From assembly GCF_002277895.1 (NCBI RefSeq), contig NZ_CP023000.1:682001-746000 (forward strand): 64,000 nucleotides of DNA, read 5' to 3'. A program made the translations under genes and the position numbers. The first letter of the stretch is position 1. Every line of letters begins with the position of its first letter. The notes beneath the pieces are model-generated. The model did no database searches. It was given only the letters and a program-made list of their open reading frames with translations, and had not been told where the DNA came from. Source of the DNA: Rhizobium sp. 11515TR (GTDB lineage: Bacteria > Pseudomonadota > Alphaproteobacteria > Rhizobiales > Rhizobiaceae). Positions 46,075 to 54,155 of the stretch are shown piece by piece.

Positions 46075-47507
46075 CGCGCGCCCGCCATGACGTCACGTGT
46101 GCGGTAGTTCGACTCGATCAGCCAATCCCGCATGACATCGAGAAGCTCGCGTTTCTGCTCTTCGTATGCGGGATTGCTCCAGAGATTGTGCACCTCGCCG
46201 GGGTCGTTCTTGAGGTCGAACAATTGCCCATCGCTCGACCCTTTGAAATGGACCAGCTTCCAGCCATCGCTGCGCACGCCGGTCATGAACTCCACGCCGC
46301 CGCTCATCGCGACGTCACCGATCTGTTCGCAGAATACATGAGTACGGGGCGTCCATTCACCCGTCTCCAGTGCCGACTTCAGGCTGCGCGCCTCAAAGCT
46401 CTTCGGCGGCGTGATCCCCGCATATTCCAATATGGTCGGACCGAGATCGAAAAGCTGGCAGAGGCCATTCAACTTCCGGCCACCCTCGAACCGATTGGCC
46501 GTCGACCAGATGACGGTGGGGACGCGCGTGACGACGTCATACATCGACCATTTCTGGATCAGGCCGTGATCCCCCAGGCATTCGCCATGGTCGGAGGTGA
46601 AGATGACAATTGCATCCTCCAGATAGCCGCGCGCCTTCAAGACCTCCAGCAACTCGCCGATCTTCTCGTCGATCAGCGTCACGTTGCCGAGATAGTGAGC
46701 CCAGAGACGTTGCATCTGCTCAGGCGACGGATCGAGGTTCCAGACGACGGAGTCATGGTCGACCTCAACATCGTGCTGTCGCTTCTCCTTCAATTCCTGA
46801 TGCAGGGACTCAAGCTCTTGCGCTGATGGCTTCGGCAATGGCAGGTCGTTATGTTTCAGATAGGGCTCAGAATAGCGCGCCGGCGGATCGAAGGGCGGAT
46901 GCGGGCCGGGGAAGCCGACCTGCAGGAAAAGCGGCTCCGTCTGCGGATAGGTATCGACCCACCACTTTGCCATATTGCCGACAAAGGCGTCGGAATGCAG
47001 CTCTTCCGGCAATTCCCAATCGAAGGCGCCGAGACGTTCGCGGTAATCCTCCCGCTTGCGGTAGGTTTCGCGCTGTTGTTTGACGAGGCCATTTGCGGCA
47101 AGCGCCTTGTCCCATTCGTCAAAATACCAGCGCCCCTCCATGTAGCGATCCTTGTTTTCCACGACGTATCGTTCGTGGAAACCAGAGTCCGAATTATAGG
47201 GAATGGTGTGCATCTTGCCGACGTTGACGCAACGATAGCCGGCATCCCTCAACTGCTCGACCCATGTCCTTTGCCAGTGCTGGCCATTGGCGAGCACGCC
47301 GGTCGTATGCGGATAATAACCCGTGAAGAGGCTGGCTCTCGAGGGAACGCAACTGGGAGCGTTGATATGGCAATCCGTCAGCGTCACGCCCTTTTCGACG
47401 AGCGCATCGAGATTAGGCGTAACGGCATAGGGAAATCCAAGCGCGGCGATGGAGTCGTACCGCTGCTGGTCGGTCATGATCAGGATGATATTGGGGCGGT
47501 CGGCCAC
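46071..47507 (-). CDS. Type I sulfatase (CVPSR), operon copy
   Basis: This 478-residue alkaline-phosphatase-superfamily sulfatase starts MADRPNIILIMTDQQRYDSI, with metal-binding Asp residues. The formylglycine site is C53-V-P-S-R, followed by ASLFTGYYPHTTG. IIVFTSDHGECLGDHGLIQK (metal His) and the terminal lobe complete it. There is no signal peptide: it hydrolyses an imported sulfate ester in the cytoplasm after activation by the adjacent FGE. It resembles choline-sulfatase/arylsulfatase-like enzymes, but the substrate cannot be read. It is the first gene of the operon and divergent from the LacI regulator. Confidence 0.9.
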   Translation of the reverse strand: MADRPNIILIMTDQQRYDSIAALGFPYAVTPNLDALVEKGVTLTDCHINAPSCVPSRASLFTGYYPHTTGVLANGQHWQRTWVEQLRDAGYRCVNVGKMHTIPYNSDSGFHERYVVENKDRYMEGRWYFDEWDKALAANGLVKQQRETYRKREDYRERLGAFDWELPEELHSDAFVGNMAKWWVDTYPQTEPLFLQVGFPGPHPPFDPPARYSEPYLKHNDLPLPKPSAQELESLHQELKEKRQHDVEVDHDSVVWNLDPSPEQMQRLWAHYLGNVTLIDEKIGELLEVLKARGYLEDAIVIFTSDHGECLGDHGLIQKWSMYDVVTRVPTVIWSTANRFEGGRKLNGLCQLFDLGPTILEYAGITPPKSFEARSLKSALETGEWTPRTHVFCEQIGDVAMSGGVEFMTGVRSDGWKLVHFKGSSDGQLFDLKNDPGEVHNLWSNPAYEEQKRELLDVMRDWLIESNYRTRDVMAGAR

Positions 47508-47585
47508 GCTCTACGTCCTTCCTTGCTGCCGGAACACAAATTTCGATCGAAAGTTTCGCTGGAAAAATTTTTGCGCTCTTGTCTC

Positions 47586-47635
47586 CTCACTTGAGAAATG
47601 ACATAAAGTTAACGATAACGCAACGCTCACTTGAG
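47586..47635. promoter_or_regulatory. Pair of palindromic operators for the LacI regulator
   Basis: CTCACTTGAG occurs twice, at 47586-47595 and 47626-47635. Each is a CTCA-CT-TGAG palindrome; the second extends to GCTCACTTGAGC. The distance is exactly 40 bases, close to four helical turns, so two dimers would sit on one face of the DNA. Between them lies GTTAACGATAACG. The block is in the only gap between the divergent sulfatase operon and lacI, so it probably controls both. Confidence 0.6.
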
Positions 47636-47654
47636 CAAATTTTTGCGAGGAGGA

Positions 47655-48692
47655 ATGGTGTCGGACGCGGAGGAGCGAGAAAAGGGCGGTACGCCAACGC
47701 TGGCGTCGATCGCAGTCAGGGTCGGCGTTTCGGTCAATACGGTCTCGCGGGCGCTACGCGCGCCCAACACAGTGCGACCGGAGCTGCGGCGACAGATCGC
47801 CAAGGCCATGGACGAGCTGAACTATGTGCCGAACCGTCTCGCCGGCGGCCTGTCGGGGACGAGGTCCGACATCGTGGGCGTCGTGGTGACATCGCTCTAT
47901 TATTCGGAATTTGCCTCCATCATCGACGCGCTGCAATCGGCGCTGCTCAAAGACAATCTTCAGGTCATGCTTGCCAATACGCGCTACGATCCCGACCAGG
48001 AAATAACGCTCGTGCGCTCGATCCTCAGCTGGCGCCCGGCAGCCGTTGCCATTATCGGTGTCGACCATCCGGCCAAAGTCACCGAGCTGCTGACGTCGTC
48101 AGGGGTTCCGGTCATCGAGATGTGGGATGTCGGCGGCGACATCATCGATTCTGCCGTCGGCATGGATCATGAGGGGGCCGGCAATGCGCAGGCCGATCAC
48201 ATGATTGCGTGCGGCTACCGACACCTCGCCTTCCTCGGCAGCATGCGCGAAAACGACATGCGCGCCAAGAAGCGCGCCCGCGGGGCGGCCAGCGCCATTG
48301 CTGCAGCTGGATTGCCGGATCTCGTCTACGCTGTTCGACAGGAAGGCGGCCGGCCGGCGCTTGGTGAAGAGCTCACCCATGAACTGCTCGACAGCAATCC
48401 TCGGATTGACGGGATCATTTGCAACAGCGACGTCGTCGCCTTCGGCGTCTTGAAGGCGCTGCATGAACGCGGCAGCACGCTGCCCGGCGATATCGGCGTC
48501 ATCGGTTTCGGCGATAGCGAAGCGGCGAACTATGTCACCCCATCGCTCAGCACGGTCAAGCCCGATCGCCATCGGATCGGCGAGCTTACGGCCGAGTTGA
48601 TCGTTGCGCGGATCAACGGCGAGGAACCGAGAACGAACGTGGTCGATTGGGAGCTGCTCGCACGCAACAGTACCCGCCCCTTAAATCCCTGA
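47655..48692 (+). CDS. LacI-family regulator of the sulfatase locus
   Basis: ATG 47655 (MVSDAEEREKGGTPTLASIA) follows GAGGAGG; a frame from 47631 adds 8 residues. The 345-residue protein has the LacI helix-turn-helix (LASIAVRVGVSVNTVSRALR), hinge (AMDELNYVPNRLAGGL) and a periplasmic-binding-like effector domain (DIVGVVVTSLYYSEFASIID; IDGIICNSDVVAFGVLKAL; VIGFGDSEAANYVTPSLSTV). LacI proteins usually sense sugars or sugar derivatives, suggesting a sulfated sugar or its product as inducer. It is directly followed by the second sulfatase gene with no gap. Confidence 0.9.
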   Translation: MVSDAEEREKGGTPTLASIAVRVGVSVNTVSRALRAPNTVRPELRRQIAKAMDELNYVPNRLAGGLSGTRSDIVGVVVTSLYYSEFASIIDALQSALLKDNLQVMLANTRYDPDQEITLVRSILSWRPAAVAIIGVDHPAKVTELLTSSGVPVIEMWDVGGDIIDSAVGMDHEGAGNAQADHMIACGYRHLAFLGSMRENDMRAKKRARGAASAIAAAGLPDLVYAVRQEGGRPALGEELTHELLDSNPRIDGIICNSDVVAFGVLKALHERGSTLPGDIGVIGFGDSEAANYVTPSLSTVKPDRHRIGELTAELIVARINGEEPRTNVVDWELLARNSTRPLNP

Positions 48693-50192
48693 ATGGAGAT
48701 TGACGTGACAGAGGCAAAGAAGAGACCCAACATCGTCTTCGTCATGACCGACCAGCAGCGTTTCGATACGATTGCCGCGGCCGGCTTCGACTATATGATC
48801 ACCCCAAACCTTGATCGCCTCGTACGCGAAGGTACGTGTTTCAGCCACATGTACGTGACATCCCCGTCCTGCGCGCCTTCTCGAGCAAGCTTGTTCACGG
48901 GGCTTTATCCGCACACCAACGGTGTCTTTCGCAACGATGAGCGCTGGACGCACAGCTGGGTGCGTCGCCTTGCCGATGCCGGTTACCGCTGTGTCAACGT
49001 AGGCAAGATGCACACGTCTCCCTTCGAAGACTCCTTCGGTTTTCACGAAAGGCATGTCGTCGAAAACAAGGATAGAGCGACCGAGCGCCTGCCCTTCTAT
49101 CTCGACAACTGGGACAAGGCTTTCTGGAGCCGGAGCATCGAAAAACCGAGCCGCGTCACATACCGACGGCTCGAAGATTATCGCGAACGGCTTGGCGCCT
49201 TCGTCTGGGATCTGCCGGAGGATCTGCATTCAGACAATTTCGTTCCAGAATTCGCCGCCATGTGGCTCGATCGCTACCAGGGCCGCGAGCCATTCTTCCT
49301 GCAGATCGGCATCCCCGGCCCGCACCCGCCCTATGATCCAACGCAGGACTATATCGACAAATATAAGGATCGCGATCTGCCTGAAGCGATCCGCGACCAG
49401 GTGGCGATGGACCAGCAGCCGTCGGCGCTGAAGAAGCTCAGAGAACAACATCTAAGCGTCGATCACGATGCGGTCGTGCATCTTGAAAATCCGACACCGG
49501 AGCAATTGCGCCGCCAGCGCGAGCATTATTTCGCCAATGTCTCGATGATCGACACTCAGATCGGCAAGCTCATGGAAGCGCTTGAGCGCCGCGGCGTTCT
49601 CGACGACACCATCATCATCTTCACGTCAGACCATGGCGATTGCCTGAACGATCACGGGCATAGCCAGAAATGGACGATGTACGAGCCGAGCGTGCGCGTG
49701 CCGGCAATCGTCTGGTCGCCGAACCGTGTCGAGCGCGGCAATATCGTCGGCGACCTCGTCTCGCTTTTCGATTTCGGTCCGACGATCCTGGAGATGGCGG
49801 GACTTGAAGTGCCAAAATGGATGGAGGCCCGTTCCTTGGCTCCCTACCTTACGGGCACCAAGATCACGCCGCGCGAGTTCGTCTTCTCCGAACATGCGGG
49901 CGACAGAATCTTGAGCGGCACGGAATTCATGACGATGATCCGCGACAGGCAATTCAAGCTGGTCCACTTCGTCGAGAGTGACGAAGGCCAGCTTTTCGAT
50001 CTGTCTGCCGATCCAAATGAGGTCAACGATTTATGGAGCGATCCCGCTTATCAGGATGTCAAACGTCGCCTGATTGATGAAATCCTGAAATGGCGCATCC
50101 GCAGCGACCTCAAGACGCAAGGCTGGACTGAAGCGCTCATCCAGGAGGGAGCAGACCGTGGCCCGGTGGGAAAGAGTAGCAATGCCGGATAG
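48693..50192 (+). CDS. Type I sulfatase (CAPSR), second copy
   Basis: This 499-residue sulfatase begins immediately after the lacI stop. ATG 48693 or GTG 48705 (TEAKKRPNIVFVMTDQQRFD) can be the start; GGAG at 48695 favours the GTG. The formylglycine site is C60-A-P-S-R followed by ASLFTGLYPHTNG, and IIFTSDHGDCLNDHGHSQK carries the metal residues. It is clearly paralogous to the operon sulfatase (same DYRERLGAF and HPPYDPT-type blocks) but distinct. It has no signal peptide. Two cytoplasmic sulfatases in one locus suggest a di-sulfated substrate or two related esters. Confidence 0.9.
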   Translation: MEIDVTEAKKRPNIVFVMTDQQRFDTIAAAGFDYMITPNLDRLVREGTCFSHMYVTSPSCAPSRASLFTGLYPHTNGVFRNDERWTHSWVRRLADAGYRCVNVGKMHTSPFEDSFGFHERHVVENKDRATERLPFYLDNWDKAFWSRSIEKPSRVTYRRLEDYRERLGAFVWDLPEDLHSDNFVPEFAAMWLDRYQGREPFFLQIGIPGPHPPYDPTQDYIDKYKDRDLPEAIRDQVAMDQQPSALKKLREQHLSVDHDAVVHLENPTPEQLRRQREHYFANVSMIDTQIGKLMEALERRGVLDDTIIIFTSDHGDCLNDHGHSQKWTMYEPSVRVPAIVWSPNRVERGNIVGDLVSLFDFGPTILEMAGLEVPKWMEARSLAPYLTGTKITPREFVFSEHAGDRILSGTEFMTMIRDRQFKLVHFVESDEGQLFDLSADPNEVNDLWSDPAYQDVKRRLIDEILKWRIRSDLKTQGWTEALIQEGADRGPVGKSSNAG

Positions 50193-50493
50193 CGAAATAG
50201 AACCGCTCCGTCATCGGTCTCCCGCTTTATCGCTTGAGATCCTTCCACCGGTCAGCAATGGAAGTCTGATTGCACATTCGATGTCGCATGATCGGAGCCA
50301 CAGTTGAAAGGCCCGGAATTATGCTCTTCGATCTCAGAAGGCCTGCCATCGGTGGCTTGAAACTCCTGAAGATCCTCCCGCTCGCCCTTTGCCGCTAATG
50401 TGCCCCTCACCGCTCCATCGTTTTTGCCCAACGTACCATGCAGCAATCCAGCCTCGCAACGACGCTCGTAGTTGATATTTCCCAAGCAGCAGT
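50193..50493. other. Intergenic stretch left of the IS element
   Basis: About 300 bases after the second sulfatase with only weak short frames on the minus strand (50252-50485). No gene, repeat or RNA recognised. It may contain the lost 5' part of the gene interrupted by the IS. Confidence 0.4.
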
Positions 50494-50503
50494 CTAGAGC
50501 GTT

Positions 50504-51115
50504 TCAAGTTTTGACGGAAGCGTATCCTGCGTTTGAGAAGTAGTTGGCGCATTCGTGCGGCTTGATGGTGTTGGTGAGATATCCGAGATGGCGTCAGATT
50601 TCCTCGATGGTTCGCTTTTGAGCCTGGCGCATCCAATGCTTGATCTTGGCGAAGGCCTGCTCGATCGGATTGAGGTCGGGGGAATATTTCGGCAGGAACC
50701 ACAGTCTGGCGCCAACGGCCCTGATGGCATCGCGAATGGCCTTGGCCTTGTGTGAGCCGAGATTGTCGAGGATGACGATGTCGCCGGGCTTGAGGGTCGG
50801 GATCAACTGCTGACGGACATAGGCGCGGAAACATTCGCCATTGATGGGGCCATCGAAGACGCAGGGCGCGGTCAGCCGGTCACAGCGCAAGGCGCCGAGG
50901 AAGGTGAGCGTGCGCCAGCGGCCATGCGGGGCAAAGCCGCGCAGCCTCTTGCCCTTTGGCCCCCAGCCGCGCAACGGCGCCATGTTGGTTCTGATCCAAG
51001 TCTCATCAATAAAGACGAGCCGCGTCGGATCGAAGCGACCCTGCCAGGCTTTCCAGCGGGCTCTGCGCCGGGCAATGTCGGCGCAGCCCTGCTCAAGGGC
51101 GAACAGCGTTTTTTT
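50504..51115 (-). pseudogene. IS630 transposase, catalytic part (ORF B), nonsense codon near the end
   Basis: The frame after the slippage site gives TLFALEQGCADIARRR, then LVFIDETWIRTN (first Asp-Glu), VILDNLGSHKAKAIRDAIRA (second Asp) and FLPKYSPDLNPIEQAFAKIK (catalytic Glu), the IS630 DDE set. At 50591-50593 a TGA replaces the usual Trp after RTIEEI. The next 29 codons (RHLGYLTNTIKPHECANYFS and following) are still readable to 50504. The catalytic residues lie before the stop, so activity is doubtful but not excluded. Confidence 0.75.
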
Positions 51116-51452
51116 TGAAGCTCAAGCCTTCGCGGCGCATGAATTGCCAGATGGCATTGTGGGAAACGAGCACGCCGCGAGCGGCCAGTTCATCCTTCAG
51201 CCGATGCAGCGTCAGGTGTGATGTCTGTTCGATCTGCTCGACGATGAAGGCGCGGTGCGGCTCCAGCACCCGCCGGCGATGGCCGCCCATCTTGCCGGGC
51301 GACACACTGCCGGTGGCCCGATAGCGCTGTGACCACTTCACAGCAGACGAGACGGCAATATCGAACCGTCCAGCTACGATCCGGCAGCTCTGACCGGCTG
51401 CAACCACAGCCACCACCCGTTCACGAAGATCATTCGAGTAAGGTCGCGTCAT
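51093..51452 (-). CDS. IS630 transposase, N-terminal part (ORF A)
   Basis: This 119-residue frame is the DNA-binding part: MTRPYSNDLRERVVAVVAAG, CRIVAGRFDIAVSSAVKWSQ (helix-turn-helix), MGGHRRRVLEPHRAFIVEQI, LAARGVLVSHNAIWQFMRRE, ending at GLSFKKN. The family continues SFKKT-type into ORF B. A run of eight A at this point allows -1 slippage, which would fuse A and B as in other IS630 elements. The C-terminal NAVRP is the unshifted end. Confidence 0.85.
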   Translation of the reverse strand: MTRPYSNDLRERVVAVVAAGQSCRIVAGRFDIAVSSAVKWSQRYRATGSVSPGKMGGHRRRVLEPHRAFIVEQIEQTSHLTLHRLKDELAARGVLVSHNAIWQFMRREGLSFKKNAVRP

Positions 51453-51600
51453 GGATGCTGGCTTCCATTCCAGCAGCCATCATGATTCACAATTCCGCTG
51501 ATTTAGGAATCCCAAAGCGATTCGGAGAAAAAATCATCCGCTCTAGCTCAATCCTACACGACATTCCCGGAGGCAGCCGCTGCTTGAGTGGTTCGGGCGT

Positions 51601-52128
51601 GTGCCCCGCTTCCATGATGCCAAACTGCTTGAGATCACCTTCTCCGGTAACGGTGCCGGGCTGCTGCGCATTTACGTCGGGAATATGACGGACGAGGTGG
51701 ATGCCGAGGGCTACTTCGTCCTCGACAAGCACGCGATAGTCACTCTTTCTCTTGAAGGCGTGGGCGCGATCAATTGTGCCGATTTCGATATGGTACCGGC
51801 CATCATCTTCGATTTGGAAATCACCAAGGTGAACGAACATTTCCACACTGAGTGGAGTGCGAGCTATGGAGTGAGCGGTTTAATCACTGCCAGGCAACAT
51901 ACGGATCAACCTGGTGCCGGGGAAACCCGACTGAGACGAGTTTCCAGACGGGCTCTAAGGAGAATTTCGCCAATCCAACGCAGGGCGGGGGTGTTATTTG
52001 TCACCTGCGCTAGCAAAGATCGCGCTAGCGCCACTCACGATTTCAACATGCGAATAGGCAGCCTGTGCCGCCGCCACTCCGTCGGCCCGCATGATAGCGG
52101 TTACGATCTCTTCATGCTCGGCATATGA
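51601..52128 (+). CDS. Hypothetical protein, 5' end disrupted near the IS element
   Basis: The frame reads VPRFHDAKLLEITFSGNGAG, VDAEGYFVLDKHAIVTLSLE, then IIFDLEITKVNEHFHTEWSA and YGVSGLITAR, a pattern I associate with small hypothetical proteins starting near WFGRVPRFHDA. The first residues (LLEWFGR) are in frame to 51580, but no ATG precedes them. The preceding codons (ILHDIPGG) are in another frame. The conserved part ends near 51890; the rest to 52128 runs opposite the GntR gene and is probably read-through. It looks like a gene broken by the IS and a small indel. Confidence 0.4.
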   Translation: MPRFHDAKLLEITFSGNGAGLLRIYVGNMTDEVDAEGYFVLDKHAIVTLSLEGVGAINCADFDMVPAIIFDLEITKVNEHFHTEWSASYGVSGLITARQHTDQPGAGETRLRRVSRRALRRISPIQRRAGVLFVTCASKDRASATHDFNMRIGSLCRRHSVGPHDSGYDLFMLGI

Positions 52129-52710
52129 TTTTGCCAGCCGGCCCGGCAGCCGGAACTGCGCTCGACGGAAAGGCGCGAGCCTAGCGCGACTTTGGGTCAC
52201 AAGCTCATAAATGTGCTCATTATGGGCACCCCGATAGAGTCGGGTATGAAATTCCACGTTGTAAGCGGCATAATCCTCGTCTGCCCCCTGGCGAACAAGC
52301 CGGGCCGAGGCCCGATGCTCAATTTCCAGCTGACGCCGCTCGTCCACGGTCATGCGCTCTGCCGAAAGCCGCGCGCACATCCCCTCAAGCTCCGCCATCG
52401 CCTCAAACATCGAATGCAGATAGTGTTCAGTGACGTTCGTGACCGCCGCGCTGCGGTTCGGTTCGCGATCGACAAGCCCCATCGCCCCCAGCTCGCGCAG
52501 AGCCTCGCGCACGGGTGTGCGTGATACCTCGAAGCGCGTCGCAAGCGAGATTTCATCAAGCTTTTCGCCCGGCAGCATTTGCCCGGTGACGATCATGTCG
52601 GCAATCGCCCGAACCATCTGTTCGACGGTTTTCCCTGCCCGGACGATCCGTTTACGCCTAACTTGTCCTAACAATGATTCTGCCTTTTCACGCTCTGCAT
52701 ACACATGCAT
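51994..52710 (-). CDS. GntR-family (FCD) regulator of the triazine/biuret operon
   Basis: This 238-residue protein has an N-terminal winged helix (MIVTGQMLPGEKLDEISLAT; RFEVSRTPVREALRELGAMG) and an FCD effector domain (LEGMCARLSAERMTVDERRQ; FHTRLYRGAHNEHIYELVTQ, with metal-type His). FCD regulators usually repress catabolic operons until a small acid or ureide binds. It is divergent from the BMP transporter operon across a 300-base AT-rich gap, the expected place for its operator. Confidence 0.88.
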   Translation of the reverse strand: MHVYAEREKAESLLGQVRRKRIVRAGKTVEQMVRAIADMIVTGQMLPGEKLDEISLATRFEVSRTPVREALRELGAMGLVDREPNRSAAVTNVTEHYLHSMFEAMAELEGMCARLSAERMTVDERRQLEIEHRASARLVRQGADEDYAAYNVEFHTRLYRGAHNEHIYELVTQSRARLAPFRRAQFRLPGRLAKSYAEHEEIVTAIMRADGVAAAQAAYSHVEIVSGASAIFASAGDK

Positions 52711-53006
52711 TCGCTACGAATGAATGTCAAATACTGAATTAAGCAGTTGATTTTAATTCAATAAAATTCTTTCACCGTTGAGGGGTGCTACATGAGACCG
52801 CTTATCCCGCGAGACATGATGCTCAATTTATAATCTATGCATAAAATTCGTTCTCATTGCACTCAAATTGTATGCAGTTTTCAAATTAACCTCTGATTAC
52901 TCTAAAATTAATTTCATTTAATCAACTACTTAGTTTTTGGCACGCCTATTGCATACACTTTCTATGCATCCCACTAACCGGCCCCCTTGCCACAAGGAGC
53001 ATCGTG
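52711..53006. promoter_or_regulatory. Divergent promoter/operator region between GntR gene and operon
   Basis: This AT-rich gap contains several related dyads: TATGCATA (about 52835), TTGTATGCAG (about 52868), TTGCATACA (about 52948) and TATGCAT (about 52962). TGCATACACATGCA lies at the start of the GntR gene. Repeated ATGCAT/TGTATGCA-type half sites are plausible GntR-FCD operators. AAGGAG before 53007 is the ribosome site of the transporter gene. Confidence 0.45.
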
Positions 53007-54134
53007 ATGACCAAACTCCTTTCCATGAACCGTCGCAATTTCCTTCAGACATCCGCCGCCGGCGCGCTTGCCGGCATCGCGCCCGCGCTCTTGGCATCTC
53101 GCGCCTCTGCGCAGGCGGCACTGACCGTCGGTTTCATCTATGTCGGCCCCAAGGATGATTACGGCTATAACCAGGCCCATGCGGAAGGAGCAGCCACCCT
53201 CAAGGCGATACCGGGCGTCACCGTTGTCGAGGAAGAAAATGTTCCCGAGACCGTCGATGTCCAAAAGACCATGGAATCGATGATCAATCTCGACGGCGCT
53301 AAGCTGCTTTTCCCGACTTCCTTCGGCTATTTCGATCCGCACATGCTGGCCATGGCCGCAAAATATCCCGACATCCAGTTTCGTCATTGCGGCGGGCTCT
53401 GGCAGAAGGACAAGCACCCGATGAATACGGGTTCCTACTTCGGCTACATCTTCCAGGGCCAGTATCTGAACGGCATCACAGCGGGCTACGCGACGAAAAG
53501 CAAGAAGATAGGTTTCGTCGCGGCCAAGCCGATCCCGCAAGTCCTTCAGAACATCAACGCCTTCCTGCTTGGCGCCCGCTCGGTGGATCCCGCCATCACC
53601 TGCCAAGTGATCTTCACCGGCGAGTGGTCGCTTGCCGTCAAGGAGGCCGAAGCCACCAACGCACTCGTCGACCAGGGTGCCGACGTCATCACCTGTCATG
53701 TCGACAGCCCCAAAGTCGTGGCGCAAACGGCTGCCGGCCGTGGCGCTTTCATCTGCGGCTACCACGCCAATCAGAGCCCGCTCGCCCCCGAAAAATACCT
53801 GACCGGCGCCGAATGGGCCTGGGGCAACGTCTATGGCAATTTCATCAAGCAGGCGCAGGCCGGCCAGGTGCTGCCGAACTTCGTTCGCGGCGGCCTGAAG
53901 GATGGCTTCGTGAAGATGAGCGCGCTTGGTCCCGGCGTTTCCGACGAGGCCCGCAAGAAGTTCGAAGCGACCAAGGCGGAGATGATGGCCGGTGGCTTCT
54001 CCGTCTTCAAGGGTCCGCTGAAAGACAATAAGGGCAAGCAGGTCATCGATGGTGGCAAGGCCTATGCCGAAGACGCGATCGAGCTGGAAAGCATGGCCTA
54101 TCTGGTTGAAGGCGTGCTCGGATCCACGGCCTGA
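53007..54134 (+). CDS. BMP-family ABC substrate-binding protein
   Basis: ATG 53007 (MTKLLSMNRRNFLQTSAAGA) follows AAGGAG; a GTG three bases earlier is the alternative. The 375-residue protein has a Tat-type signal (NRRNFLQTSAAGALAGIAPA, cut after SAQA). The basic-membrane-protein fold follows (LTVGFIYVGPKDDYGYNQAH; FPTSFGYFDPHMLAMAAKYP; VTTC-type QGADVITCHVDSPKVVAQTA). BMP proteins typically bind nucleosides or other heterocycles. It is the first gene of the operon, so the substrate is likely a ureide or triazine such as cyanuric acid or biuret. Confidence 0.85.
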   Translation: MTKLLSMNRRNFLQTSAAGALAGIAPALLASRASAQAALTVGFIYVGPKDDYGYNQAHAEGAATLKAIPGVTVVEEENVPETVDVQKTMESMINLDGAKLLFPTSFGYFDPHMLAMAAKYPDIQFRHCGGLWQKDKHPMNTGSYFGYIFQGQYLNGITAGYATKSKKIGFVAAKPIPQVLQNINAFLLGARSVDPAITCQVIFTGEWSLAVKEAEATNALVDQGADVITCHVDSPKVVAQTAAGRGAFICGYHANQSPLAPEKYLTGAEWAWGNVYGNFIKQAQAGQVLPNFVRGGLKDGFVKMSALGPGVSDEARKKFEATKAEMMAGGFSVFKGPLKDNKGKQVIDGGKAYAEDAIELESMAYLVEGVLGSTA

Positions 54135-54155
54135 TCCGAACGGGAGAAAAACGTC

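Larger units (their letters stand above)
50497..51543 (-). mobile_element. IS630-family insertion sequence
   Basis: The element spans about 1,047 bases between TA dinucleotides (50495-50496 and 51544-51545), the TA target of the family. Its ends share GAGCG then partly matching T-rich bases as inverted repeats. Inside are two overlapping frames for a helix-turn-helix N-part and a DDE catalytic part, joined across a run of eight A. The C-part has a TGA where the family has a Trp. On the right it abuts a hypothetical gene whose N-terminus is missing. Confidence 0.8.

Noticed and set aside
53387..54031. 214-codon plus-strand frame inside the BMP gene
   Set aside because: Out-of-frame shadow of the substrate-binding protein with no start signal.
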